DNA of 64,000 bases from Nematostella vectensis (taxonomy: Eukaryota; Cnidaria; Anthozoa; Actiniaria; Edwardsiidae), in contig NC_064035.1 in NCBI RefSeq assembly GCF_932526225.1, positions 7,005,501 to 7,069,500 of the forward strand. The letters run 5' to 3'. The notes below the pieces were generated by a model. That model had not been told where the DNA came from and searched no databases. It saw only the letters and a list, made by a program, of their open reading frames with translations. Made by a program: the position numbers and the translations under genes. Shown piece after piece: positions 38,801 through 47,940 of the stretch. Numbering within the stretch: position 1 is the first letter of the stretch; the number at the start of each line of letters is the position of its first letter.

Positions 38801-41800
38801 GCAAATACATCCAGTTGAAGTAGGGATACGTGATTTATTTAACGCTAACAAGACATCAGGCTTCATTTCGGAATCAAATTATCCTTTAGCCCGTGTTTGC
38901 ATCAGTATAACTGAAACATAAAGTAAAATTTAATTGAAAAGTAAATTTAATTGTACCGTGTCTCATTCAACGCTAATGGAACCGTTTATCTTCTCTCGTA
39001 TCTAGTTGCCGTGGAAAAGAAGAAGAGCTTTCAATATTTGAGGCCTGGTGAAGTAGGCCTAATCGAAGTCTCCATCCGCGGCTACCCCCTGCCCAAGAGT
39101 AAGTGGATCAAGGACAACCAGCCGTTAAACTACCGCACGGGCCGCTACGCCGTCGGCAAAATGGGTTTTCTCGGGATCAAGAATGTCCAGAGATCCGACA
39201 AGGGGATGTATTCACTGGTGCTCGATAACGCGCTGGAGGCAGACGTGGAAGTTCAAGTAGTTCAAGGTGCGTGACGTTGTCTAACATGTTTTCAAAGGCG
39301 TGACATTGTGGTAAGGTGTGCAACATTGTTTAAGGCGTGTGACGTTGTTCAAGTTGTGTGACGTTGTTCATGGTGTGTGACGTTTGCCAAGATGTGTTAC
39401 GTTTTTCAAATTGTGACGTTATTTCATGGGTGTGACGTTGCCCAAGGTGTGTGAAGTTGTTCAAGTTGTTTGACGCTGCATAGGGTGTGTCACAAATGTT
39501 AAAGGTGTATTACGTTGTTTTTTTTAGGTATTTGCGTTGTTCAGGGTGTTTGACGTTGTTCATTTCGCGTGTTTGACGTTTGTTCATTTCACTACCATTG
39601 TGGAAGGTTTTCCTAATTATGTTTTAAAAGGTGCGCGCCTTTTTTCAAAGTTGTTGAAGGTGTGCGTAGTGTTGTTTAAGGTATCCGTAGAGTTGTTGAA
39701 GGTGTGCGTAGTGTTGTTGAAGGTGTGCGTAGTGTTGTAGAAGGTGTGCGTAGTGTTGTAGAGGTAAGCATAGTGTTGTTGAAGAAGCGTAGAGTTGTGG
39801 AATGTGAGGGTAGTTGTTCAAAGTGTCCGTACAGTTGTTAAATGTTTGCGTAATTCAACATGTGATTAGTTGTACAGGGAATGACCCTTTAATCATTCAT
39901 CTAATGATTTCGATTAAACGTCAGGTAAGGTTAATATAGACTATACTATGCTAACTAACTTCTAGATTAACAGATAGATCTTTGCAATCTATTTATGGTT
40001 TCTAGAGAGTTGCCCAACACCAACGTACTCGGCGGCTTGCCTAGACTCAGACGCAATAGACAAATGCCAGACAGACAGAGATTGTCAAGATCAATTTAAA
40101 TGCTGCTTTGACGGCTGTCGGTATAACTGCATACTCCCTAAACCCGGTAAATAGATCAGAAGGGTATTAACCACTAAAGCATTTTTACAAACAACATATA
40201 CAATGTGTTACTAACCACTGGAGCAAGGTTACTAACAACATACAATGCGTTACTAACCACTAGAGTGAATATGGGGTACTAACAGCATACAATGCGTTAC
40301 TAACCACTAGATGAGTGAGTATGGGGTACTAACAACATACAATGCGTTACTAACCACTAGAGTGAATATGGGGTACTAACAGCATACAATGCGTTACTAA
40401 CCACTAGATGAGTGAGTATGGGGTACTAACAACATACAAAGCGTTACTAACCACTAGAGTGAATATGGGGTACTAACAACATACAATGCGTTACTAACTA
40501 CTAGATGAGTGAGTATGGGGTACTAACAGCATACAATGCGTTACTAACCACTAGATGAGTGAGTATGGGGTACTTTAGGGCGCTAGACCGCTGTACTGAT
40601 ACTAAAGGAGCCAGCATCTTTCACCACTGGGTCACGTGTTCGATTCTCGGTTCCAAAGCGAGTTGAGTTGAGTTAGTTGGTTCTCGCCTTTGCTATTTGC
40701 ATTCTCCGGGTTCTCCTGTTTTCTTCCCTAAACAAAAACCAACAACTTCGACCCAAGTTGTGTTTTGTGGTCAGACATGAGTCGCATGGCGGATTCCTGG
40801 CGCCTCTATGCCTCCGACTCGACCATAAGGACATCTCAAATTGTCGTATCAGGTACAATTCTACAATACACATCCCTCCCTCCCCCCCCCCCCAAAAAAA
40901 AGACTATCCATGCGGAGTGGGTTCCAGTGACTCTCACAAAGCGTAACTGGACTCCCTGTGGTATACACATTTCATAAGAATAAAATGCCTTAAAATTAAT
41001 AAATAAAATCCTTTGCGTTCCAGACCCGGCCGAGCATTCAACTTGCCCTGTGATGTCGCGTATTCCGTATATGTGCAATCCTACTACGCATGCGTGTGAC
41101 ACTGACGATGACTGTATTGGTGGAGCCAAGTGCTGCTCGGACTCGTGTAGCCGCAGGTGTACCGCGCCTGACCAGACCAGGACTGAACGTAAGATATCTG
41201 GCTCTGCTGGTATTGCATTTGTGCTATCATTCGTGATTACTAATCAGACATCAAAAAGAAATTAAATGGAGGGCTGATTCTACTGTTTTTGTCTTAGCGC
41301 AAGTGAAGGCGTTCAGTCCTGGTCGCGACCGGCTTAACACAGGAGAAGCTGTCAGGCGAGTCTGCCTGGTCTACCGACAGCCGTTTGTAGGCTGGTTCGC
41401 ATCAAATGGGCAGAAAATTATGTCATCACGTGATGAGCGCATGTTCGTGGAGGATCATGGTATATATAAGGTCCTTGTCATACGTAATGTGACCGTAGAG
41501 GATGCTGGGACGTATGAGTGCCAGGGTGCTCTCCATAACGCGACGACCGAAATCAAGGTGAAAAGTAAGTGCCCATCTCTCTTCTTCTTTACAGCGTGAC
41601 AGCATTGCCACTTGACTGTCACGAGCTCAGCTCTCTGTCGCGGCGCTCCGAACTGCAGGAAACGTTTATGTTGTATACATCTGTTTCAAATATGGTTGCA
41701 CTCGGATAATGTGTCGTAACCCGCAATGCTACATGGGTATCAAATAAATCATAAAATATAAGCGTAAATAAAAACACATATTTAGAAAGCTTTAGTATTC

Positions 41801-42749
41801 TTGTTTATGTACCTCTTAACGTTCACACGTCTTTCAGAGACCAAGACTCAGTCATTTATGCGTTATCCATGAGGCACTGCGGGTTACATTACATTGATTC
41901 TCGGGTGCAACCTAATTAAAATAGGTGTACACTTATTTAAAATGGGAGAAACCATGTACTGTAACTGGCAGTGCTTCATGGGTTATCGAATGTATAAGCA
42001 AATAAGCGTGAATAATAAAAGAAATCCAGTTCGCATGGCTTTCAGATGTCAGGACTCAGCCATTTATACGCTACCCATGAAGCACTGCGGGTCACGATGC
42101 AGATTTTCGAGTGCAACGTTAATTGAAATAGGGTGTATTCTACAAATAACACAAACAGGAAAAGGGCTGTAGGAGTATATGCGTGTACAGTTTATGTTAA
42201 TTCTTCTTTCTTGTTTGGACATTAGTTTGGGTAAACTTTAATGTAAGCCTTAGTCTGCTAGCCGACTTTCATTCGGAGTTATAACTCCTCGGCCTTTGCT
42301 CGCGCCACTGGACTCCCAATATTTGAAAACATTCCGAATAAACTCCGAAAGAGAGCCTCCTGGCATGCCAACGCATTATAGTTGATCGTTGTCCCTTGGG
42401 TGATTGTCGACCGCTCCTTTTTGCAGTGGACATCGGTGAGTTTAGAGACGCGATCATGCTAAAGCCGGGCGCCATCGGCCTAGTCCCCCTCGCTATCCGC
42501 AGTTACCCCCTCTCGAAGTTCGTCTGGTACAAACGCGGCAGACCGCTAGACATGGATAGCGGGCGCTTTAGTGTGAGCCCGAGTGGATCCCTGGGAATCC
42601 GCCGCGTCCGATCGGTGGATGTTGGTATCTACACCCTGAAGGCACAAGGGGGGGACGAAGGCGTGGTGCAGGATACGGGGATCAGCGTGGCGGTGGCGGT
42701 GGAAGGTGTGGATTTCACCGTGTGGCAAGGTAACTATAGAAGCGTGTAG
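29764..42749 (+). CDS. Gene A: secreted modular WAP / mucin-like / Ig protein
   Basis: Sixteen exons, all joined in phase 1: 29764-29830 (signal peptide), 31682-31849, 32881-33048, 33275-33475 and 33862-34566 (WAP 1-4, the last with a Thr/Pro tail), 34845-34892, 35420-35509, 35976-36113, 36618-36713 and 37218-37262 (short Thr/Ser/Pro-rich exons), 37844-38110 and 39006-39266 (Ig 1-2), 40006-40146 and 41024-41188 (WAP 5-6), 41298-41564 and 42427 onward (Ig 3-4). If the last exon reads to its stop at 42747-42749 the protein has 1049 residues. Alternatively a donor at 42706 or 42730 continues phase 1 into the ZP exon at 44961. WAP domains are often protease inhibitors or antimicrobial. The role is inferred as an extracellular, mucin-like multidomain protein. 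I do not recognise an exact vertebrate orthologue. The short Thr/Ser exons are the least certain. Confidence 0.75.
31682..31849 (+). CDS. Gene A WAP domain 1
   Basis: Eight cysteines in the four-disulfide-core order, including RDNDC and KKCCWDGC. Acceptor CCCCAG and donor GTGAGT, phase 1 on both sides. The reading frame stays open beyond the donor into the adjacent minisatellite. Confidence 0.85.
31860..32612. repeat. 22 bp minisatellite with 88/176 bp higher-order period
   Basis: More than 30 copies of a unit like CAGTGTCCATCCATACATCA in an intron of gene A. Variants repeat every 88 and 176 bp (4 and 8 units), so larger blocks were duplicated. The unit is not a multiple of three and lacks stops over long stretches, which creates several overlapping spurious frames reading SVHPYINQCPS. 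Confidence 0.95.
32881..33048 (+). CDS. Gene A WAP domain 2 (ends at a GC donor)
   Basis: Reads TCPRVHMVFPC, FCLDDSHC, EKCC, QDC and KNC: all eight WAP cysteines. Acceptor GCTAG at 32880. The only donor that keeps phase 1 is AAG|GCAAGC at 33048/33049, a strong non-canonical GC site; the GT at 33039 would give phase 0. Confidence 0.75.
33275..33475 (+). CDS. Gene A WAP domain 3
   Basis: Cysteine pattern MCPF, SCEK, ECSSDIHC, MKCC, DTCNSKC. Acceptor TTTTAG, donor GTAAGT, phase 1 to phase 1, 201 bp. The tail after the domain is polar. Confidence 0.85.
33862..34566 (+). CDS. Gene A WAP domain 4 with Thr/Pro mucin-like repeats
   Basis: Starts with a full WAP domain (QCPILEMPEVC, YECNYDVDC, KKCCDNGC). 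About 180 residues of Thr/Pro/Lys-rich sequence follow, with recurring TEKKPTT, TKQLPIT and TTKLPMTEQIPTT blocks; two blocks of about 42 residues are near duplicates. Heavy O-glycosylation is likely. At 705 bp it is by far the largest exon of the gene. Long antisense frames over it are shadows. Confidence 0.85.
34845..34892 (+). CDS. Gene A short Thr/Ser exon
   Basis: Acceptor TTTAACAG and donor GTGTAA bound a 48 bp phase-1 exon coding a Thr/Ser-rich peptide (FKTSTSRTTTIAIK). Plausible mucin-linker exon; support is only splice sites, phase and composition. Confidence 0.5.
34995..35372. repeat. About 60 bp tandem repeat
   Basis: Six to seven copies of a unit containing CTTACTCTAAAAGAGATTCT and TTTTTATCCTTGTTCAC, inside an intron of gene A. 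Apparent proteins here come from the repeat. Confidence 0.9.
35420..35509 (+). CDS. Gene A short Thr-rich exon
   Basis: Acceptor CCGTAG, donor GTACAC, 90 bp, phase 1 on both sides, coding TPFSTWSPVTMETGSPRPGD and on. An internal CAG|GTGACA could be an alternative donor. Confidence 0.45.
35645..35905. repeat. Degenerate repeats of a GTGACATCAC motif
   Basis: Several copies of 'cgtgacatcacctactta' and related blocks spaced about 20 to 70 bp, in an intron of gene A. No coding signal. Confidence 0.7.
35976..36113 (+). CDS. Gene A Thr/Ser-rich exon
   Basis: Acceptor CCCCTAG, donor GTATAA, 138 bp, phase 1 on both sides. Codes a Ser/Thr/Pro-rich segment (RSTSAPTERSTSSQKPTSD), consistent with a mucin-like linker. 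Confidence 0.6.
   Translation, partial: RFWLPPWSRRQCHCVPHQLQQSAPPRPKSLRPILTQQHPEHPRLQ
36618..36713 (+). CDS. Gene A Thr/Lys-rich exon
   Basis: Acceptor CATACAG, donor GTATTC, 96 bp, phase 1 on both sides, reading SIKPSTMPKLTTKMSK. Composition matches the neighbouring linker exons. Confidence 0.5.
37031..37170. repeat. Dispersed repeat, shared with about 58985-59100
   Basis: The block 'ataaggaaatgaccact' with 'aatattttcttaatgttt' and the preceding C-rich stretch recur at 58985-59100 with high identity. Likely an end of a mobile element; the rest was not resolved. Confidence 0.6.
37218..37262 (+). CDS. Gene A short linker exon
   Basis: Acceptor TTTTTTGCAG is strong, donor GTGCAC; 45 bp, phase 1 on both sides, coding VMTTEEPTYPSEGK. 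Confidence 0.5.
37470..37565. repeat. 20 bp tandem repeat
   Basis: Four to five copies of CTCTGTTAAATTACATATAC in an intron of gene A. Confidence 0.9.
37844..38110 (+). CDS. Gene A Ig domain 1
   Basis: Immunoglobulin fold: first cysteine in AACTVRG, tryptophan in FEGWYS, second cysteine in GKYMCRG preceded by a polar loop. 267 bp, phase 1 on both sides. Closely resembles Ig domain 3 (41298-41564), for example EPFEGWYSPKGIKI against QPFVGWFASNGQKI. Confidence 0.85.
38515..38655. repeat. 26 bp tandem repeat
   Basis: Five copies of a unit containing GCTATGATAAACCGTAACGC in the intron between Ig 1 and Ig 2. Confidence 0.9.
39006..39266 (+). CDS. Gene A Ig-like domain 2, lacking the canonical cysteines
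   Basis: Ig-like layout with RGYPLPKSKWIKDNQPL, a GRYAVG strand and an NVQRSDKGMYSL segment, but the two usual cysteines are absent (IEVSI and YSLVL instead). Resembles Ig domain 4 (PLAIRSYPLSKFVWYKRGRPL), which also lacks them. 261 bp, phase 1 on both sides. Confidence 0.8.
39255..39840. repeat. Degenerate minisatellite starting at the Ig 2 donor
   Basis: Begins with the exon edge GTTCAAG|GTGCGTGACGTTGT and continues with variants such as GTTCAAGTTGTGTGACGTT, about 21-22 bp each, drifting into 'gtgttgttgaaggtgtgcgta' units. Several copies keep the exon-end AAG|GTG junction. Confidence 0.7.
40006..40146 (+). CDS. Gene A WAP domain 5
   Basis: SCPTPTYSAAC, KCQTDRDC, FKCCFDGC, YNC: all eight cysteines. 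141 bp, acceptor TTTCTAG, donor GTAAAT, phase 1 on both sides. Confidence 0.85.
40180..40575. repeat. About 55-60 bp tandem repeat
   Basis: Repeats of 'gcgttactaaccactaga' and 'gtatggggtactaacaacatacaat', seven or more copies with two alternating length variants (AGTGAATATG and ATGAGTGAGTATG). Intron of gene A. Confidence 0.9.
40575..40860 (+). mobile_element. Possible tRNA-derived SINE
   Basis: An A-box-like 'gggcgctagaccgctg' (about 40578-40593) is followed by a B-box-like 'gtgttcgattct' near 40636-40647, the spacing of a tRNA promoter, then a body of about 200 bp. No second copy of the body was spotted in the window. Confidence 0.4.
41024..41188 (+). CDS. Gene A WAP domain 6
   Basis: TCPVMSRIPYMC, ACDTDDDC, AKCCSDSC, RRC. 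165 bp, acceptor TTCCAG, donor GTAAGA, phase 1 on both sides. Confidence 0.85.
41298..41564 (+). CDS. Gene A Ig domain 3
   Basis: Canonical Ig: cysteine in VCLVYR, tryptophan in FVGWFA, and DAGTYECQG for the second cysteine. 267 bp, the same length as Ig domain 1, phase 1 on both sides. Confidence 0.85.
41694..42120. mobile_element. Two adjacent palindromic MITEs, same family as 16131-16428
   Basis: First copy about 41694-41912, second about 41950-42120. Each has GGTTGCACTC- and CAGTGCTTCATGGG-type ends with inverse ends CCATGARGCACTGCGGG and CGRGTGCAAC. Both lie in the intron between Ig 3 and Ig 4. Confidence 0.65.
42427..42749 (+). CDS. Gene A Ig-like domain 4 (3' boundary uncertain)
   Basis: Starts VDIGEFRDAIMLKPGAIGLV and follows Ig domain 2 (PLSKFVWYKRGRPL, GRFSVS, SLGIRRVRSVDVGIYTL), again without the Ig cysteines. 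Three endings fit phase 1 or an open frame: a donor at 42706 (GTGTGG, matching where Ig 2 ends), a donor at 42730 (GTAACT), or read-through to a TAG stop at 42747-42749. No AATAAA was found within a few hundred bases downstream. Confidence 0.75.
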
Positions 42750-43759
42750 CTTTGACGACATATTTTCATAACAACCAGTTACCATTGTAAAAACTTGATG
42801 AAATAGTTCGTGTGTCTACTGTATCCATCCGTCTTCAAGTAAAATTTGACCGTATCAGATAAGTGTAGTGACCACGCCCGTGGAACTAATCACGTTATGA
42901 ATAACGTATGGCATTAATCAATCATCAGTTGTGATCAAGCCCCTATATTTATGATGCCTACGAAATTTGCATCAGCTTTATATACAAGTAATAAGAATTA
43001 TTCGCGTGAAGTGGCTCGCGCATGAGATAACATTTTCGTGACAAGGGAAACTGGCGCTAACCAGACATCGCAAGTCTTTTATTGCCTTCGAGACTTCTAA
43101 AGCACCCATTGAAAGGCAAGTATCCAAGATGCTAATCAGATAGCTGTCTAATGGAATCGTGTCAAGTAGAGTATGTTGCAACAACACTAAGGTGACGCCT
43201 GACAATGTTACGGTCAACCCATAATAAGTTTTTTCCGGATGGTCAACCCAAGCGCACAAAACGGATCTGTTCTGCAAAATATCTGTTCCGCGTCCCGTTT
43301 TTTTGCTGACTGGGAAGATTAAAACCTCTTGTTTGCTGGGAAAAATCGTCCCGAATGATTATGCTGACAGTATTTCGTCACAAAAGTGGTTATGTGTGGT
43401 TATAAAGTGTAGGTAATTTCATCGAAACTATTTTGACATTCCTCGCAAGAGCTTAATCTACTTAGCAGCTGATCTTTTAGTGACACTGTGTCTTAGTGAG
43501 ACATGGCTCCTAAAGCAGACCTAGCCGTCGCTGTCGTATCTTTTAAGATATCTTTTAAGATACGACAGACTTAAAAGTCCCAGGTTCTCGCAGCCTTACT
43601 GACCCCCGGTGGCCTTTTGACGACAGATGCACTAAACACGAATTCCTCCGGCATTGTACGTTTAACGCTTAACTAGCCACTAGAGCTCAACACGCCGGGC
43701 CTCCAACCACTAGCTAAGTCTTGTTTTGGATTTGAGAGTGGTGTCATAAGTCCCGTTAA
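42750..43759. other. Region between genes A and B, no exon recognised
   Basis: Short frames only. An imperfect palindrome TGTCGTATCTT...AAGATACGACA lies near 43530-43566. If genes A and B are separate, this is gene B's promoter; if they are joined, it is intron. Confidence 0.4.
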
Positions 43760-46700
43760 ATGTCTTGGCTTCGAACTGCTTTCCTTCTTGCTGGTCTTGT
43801 GCTTGGCAATGCTCAAACTGAGACCACCGGTGAACCCGGTAAGTACTCACCATAGTAATTCTAAAAGTCTTAGAACCAGTGCAGAATACAAAACCCGTAT
43901 TTCAGCGTGAACCGCCCGGAAATCGAAGAAAATTTACAGCGTGAAGTCCTGCTTTACAACAATGAAGTATTTCTTGTTCGACCGTTAATTGCTGCTGGAT
44001 GCCATGGTTTTGTCGACTAAAGGCGATAACAGCTCGATCATCTCTTAGCTTGACATTCTTTGCGATCCTCTGCGGCAGTCTCACCCGCCATTCACCCCCA
44101 GGCAAACCTCGTATCGCCATGATACTACACTACTGATACTACAACACTCTACTCCGATATTTTTAACAGCATCGCTTTTTTTTATTCAAGACTTGAGCCC
44201 TTTCGATTATTTGTTAGTTTGCGACCGAGGTGCTTTAGTTACCATCAGAATTTTATCTTCATTATTCTTAGCCCTGTATAGTATCCAGATAGTTTATCAT
44301 AACTGCCGCTTTTTTGATACTGCGAGCAATTATTCCCCATAGGATAACCGGAACGTGCGAGGGATCATGGTCGCTTTTTTGATACATTCTTCTGTGTCAT
44401 TTTGCCCAAACCCTCCATCGAAGGGCTAACGCTCCAAACATCAACGCAACTACTCTGTTTTACAAAGGCGTTCAACATACTTTTTGAACCTCGTGTTAAT
44501 TTATTCCTTGTCTACACCACGCCTACGCAAGACCATCTAGTTTATCTAGAGCTTGTCTGTAGTCTCTCTATTTTATACCGCAAAACATGTTTTTTCAACC
44601 TTGTGTTGATTCATAGCTCATATAATCATGTGGGTTCTAATTCGTGACGTTTTCTTCTAAAACAATAATAATGAAATGCTAACGCTCCAAACGTCAGCGC
44701 AACGACCCTGTAAAACAGGGTAATGCCCTTCCGGTTCCGGTTATCCTTTGGGGAATAATTGCTCGTAGTATCAAAAAAGCGGCAGTTCTGATAAACTATC
44801 TGGACACTACACAATAATAATACCCTGTTTTACAGGGGCGTGTTTATTGTGTTTATTTATTCCTTGTCTACACCACACCTATTAGGTATAATGAGAAAGG
44901 GTGTGGCTTGGTCACTTTTTTATGTTTTAAGTTTGCTCGAAAATCTTTCTCCTCTCCCAGAATCCTTTGCGCCCGGAGCGACGGTGAGGTGCCTGAAGAA
45001 TGAAATGTACATCGAGCTGGAGCGGAAGGTTCTCGATGGATACAGCGTGAAAGACCTGAGTTTGGCTGATCCTTCGTGCCGCGCAGTGTCAAACGGAACG
45101 CACTACTCGTTCAAGGCCCCACTCGTGGGGTGTGGTACTAAGAGCAAGTTCGCTAAAGATGCGGTCGTGTACTCGAACGTGGTGAAGGAGTTTAGAGGCG
45201 CGGATAACATGATCACGCGAGTTCAAGATGTTAATATCCCATTTAGTTGTTTCTACACGAGTGAGGGGGTTACTTCGACATTCGGATTGCTCCCCATGAA
45301 GGTACATGATTCACCGTCGCCCTTCGTTAAACAATCGATCGGTCCATGTACCCGGTATTAGTTGAGATGTGTGCGGTTATGGGTATGTAATCTGAAGATT
45401 TTTCCAAAATGTAAAATGGAATTGTTGCCAGCCACCCCTGGTCAAATAAACGTCTATCTCAAATCCAGTGAATGATGATAAAGATGTTTATCCATCGCTA
45501 TTGCGGTTTGAAAGTAGATAATAGTTTGCCATATGCCCTTTCCTCCTCATTTTATGCCGATCTAAATGATCCCAATGATCCCATGCTAAAAAGTGTCGCT
45601 TGTTAATATTACTCCCTCAGATCCGCCGGGTCATGGATGGAGGCAACGCGACCACAAACTTTGTCCTGTCCATGGAGCTGTTTCGAGAGCAGTCCTTTAC
45701 GAACGCATACGCGACGGCAGACTTTCCTCTGAGAGTAACAGTCAACAACCGCCTGTTTGTTCAAGTCAGTATCGACTCGCCAGACAAACGGCTGAACGTG
45801 CGGGCTGATCGTTGCTACGCGACACCCACACAAAATCCCAACCACATGATCCAGTATGACATCATCCGTGAAGGGTGAGTATGACGATGATTATCACGTG
45901 ATCCAGTATGACATCATTCGTGCAGGGTGAGTATGAAGATGATTATCACGTGATCCAGTATGACATCATTCGTGAAGGGTGAGTATGACGATAATTATCT
46001 ATCACATGATCCAGTATGACATTATCCGTGAAGGGTGAGTATGGCGATGATTATCACGTGATCCAGTATGACATCATCCGTGAAGGGTGAGTATTACGAT
46101 GATTATCACGTGATCCAGTATGACATCATCCGTGAAGGGTGAGTATGACGATGATTATCACGTGATCCAGTATGACATTATCCGTGAAGGGTGAGTATGA
46201 CGATGATTGTCACGTGATCCAGTATGACATCATCCGTGCAGGGTGAGTATGACGATGATTATCACGTGATCCAGTATGACATTATCCGTGAAGGGTGAGT
46301 ATGGCGATGATTATCACGTGATCCAGTATGACATTATTCGTGAAGGGTGAGTATGACGATGATTGTCACGTGATCCAGTATGACATCATCCGTGCAGGGT
46401 GAGTATGACGATGGTTATCACGTGATCCAGTATGACATTATCCGTGAAGGGTGATATGACGATTATTATCACGTGATCCAGTATGACATTATCCGTGAAG
46501 GGTGATATAACGATTATTTTCACGTTATTCTCTATGAAGATTCTCGCGACGGGTGAGAATGGTTTACTAAGAGTATGGCAACAAATCCGAGTGAGTATAG
46601 TGACGAGTGAGTATAGTGACGAGTGAGTATGGTGACGAGTGGGTATGGTGACGAGTGGGTATGGTGACGAGTGAGTGTTGTATTTACCATTTATGACATT

Positions 46701-47810
46701 ATTCACGACGGTTGCGAATTGCGATACTAAGTGTACGCGGTATAGCCACGGGTGAGGGGTGAGTGAAAGATTAAAATATGGGGACAGCTCACGGCTTAAA
46801 AAAAAACCCCCTTCCCAAGATTTCGATCTCACCTCGTATGTTTCCGTACCGCAACAGATGTAAAGTCGACCCGACAGTTGTAGACTACCCGGGGCCCTCG
46901 GACACCCAAAGGTTCAGCTTCAAGGCATTCAAGTTCATCTCTCCCGGTCAACAATTCGTCTACCTCCACTGCCATCTATTGGTGTGTAATGCGTCAGATC
47001 CAAACTCTCGCTGCGCTCAGTCCTGCTCGTCCTTCTCCCGCCGATATCGTAGGTCCGCTGCCGAGGTGGAGCTTACTCAAGGCCCTATCATGCTTGTCCA
47101 AACTCCACCGGACACACTGACACAGAAGCAGGGTACGCGTTTACCATATTTTACTAACACTTAAATATGATTCCTGAGGTCTGGCTTTAGTGCAACAAGA
47201 GAGTGTTTAATATAACGTGAAGGGGGGGGGGGGGGGGGGGGGGGGTGTAGAAGGAAGGGAATATAGAGGGATGTCTCCGAAAACTTCTAACCACCCAATC
47301 TCCGGGTACCTTACATGTTAATTTTGGAGATTGTTTTGGGGGAATGGCGGGAAACTACCGCTGATTCACTTAAAATTCGGGTACCTTGCATGTTAATGTT
47401 GAAGGCTGTTTTTTTAGGGGAAAATGCCGGGAAAATATTCTTCAATCATCACCCGCGGAATTTGTAAAGTAAACAAACAAACCATCAAACAAAATGGCGG
47501 GGGAAAATAGCAAAATCATCTGGATGTTATGGATTGTCTCAGCAAAACAGAAAGGCGGGGAATCCTTTCTGAGTGATTAAATATCCTGTATTTTTGTATC
47601 ATTAGAGCAGAAAACTTCCACACCCACCCATCCACTTGTATTTTCTTTTTTTTTGCAGAAGCGAGTAGCTGGACTATGTATGTCTGGGTCGTCGGTGGAA
47701 TGGCGGCATTCTGTTTCATCTGCTTAATTGCCATGGCTTACATGAGAAAACAAATTAGCAAACAACGAAGCAAAGCTGATGCTGACCCGGCCAGGGAGAC
47801 TAACGTTTGA
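43760..47810 (+). CDS. Gene B: zona pellucida (ZP) domain type I membrane protein
   Basis: Five exons: 43760-43838 (signal peptide MSWLRTAFLLAGLVLGNAQ), 44961-45301 (ZP-N, from VRCLKNEMYIELERK to VNIPFSCFY), 45621-45874 (VMDGGN to RADRCYATP), 46858-47132 (ZP-C, with YLHCHLLVC and CAQSC, then RRYRRSA, a furin-type cleavage site) and 47659-47810 (one transmembrane helix, MYVWVVGGMAAFCFICLIAM, and a 26-residue basic tail). Phases 1, 0, 2, 1 match at every junction; total 366 aa, complete. ZP proteins are cleaved by furin and then polymerise into extracellular filaments or matrices. There is no extra domain besides ZP. A poly(A) signal AATAAA lies at 47935-47940. The donor at 45875 heads a large tandem array. 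Confidence 0.9.
44277..44812. mobile_element. Inverted-repeat MITE in gene B intron 1
   Basis: Arms of about 75-80 bp (44277-44356 and 44735-44812) are inverse copies: GTATCCAGATAGTTTATCA, GCCGCTTTTTTGATACT and GCAATTATTCCCC on the left and their complements on the right. The centre holds two copies of a GCTAACGCTCCAAAC block. No coding capacity. Confidence 0.75.
45845..46515. repeat. 52 bp tandem array copying the gene B exon 3 end and its 5' splice site
   Basis: Thirteen copies (CCAGTATGACAT at 45851, 45903, 45955, 46011, then every 52 bp to 46478). The first is the last exon 3 codons plus the true donor (GTGAAGG|GTGAGTATG); ten intronic copies repeat GTGAGT intact and the last two have decayed to GTGATA. 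The 52 bp unit is not a multiple of three, and reading past any donor meets TGA. Confidence 0.95.
46598..46675. repeat. Short GTGACGAGTGAGTATG repeats
   Basis: Five to six copies of a 15-16 bp unit (gtgacgagtgagtatg), again rich in GTGAGT donor-like hexamers, just after the 52 bp array. Confidence 0.8.
47222..47247. repeat. Poly-G tract
   Basis: About 25 consecutive G in the last intron of gene B. Other G or C runs are at about 51196, 51490, 51987, 55009 and 55308. Confidence 0.95.
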
Positions 47811-47934
47811 ACTGACAAGTACGGGTCCGGAGGGGACGGTGTCTTAAGGCAGCCATTACAAGCTGAAAGGGCATTCTCATTTGACCTTTTTATTCTCTTT
47901 AAAAGAACTGTGAATTTGGAATTTTTAGCGCAAC

Positions 47935-47940
47935 AATAAA
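47935..47940 (+). terminator. Poly(A) signal candidate for gene B
   Basis: AATAAA 125 bp after the ZP gene stop codon. Confidence 0.6.

Noticed and set aside
46386..46832. 148-residue minus-strand frame
   Set aside because: Falls in the 52 bp array and adjacent GTGAGTATG repeats of the ZP intron.
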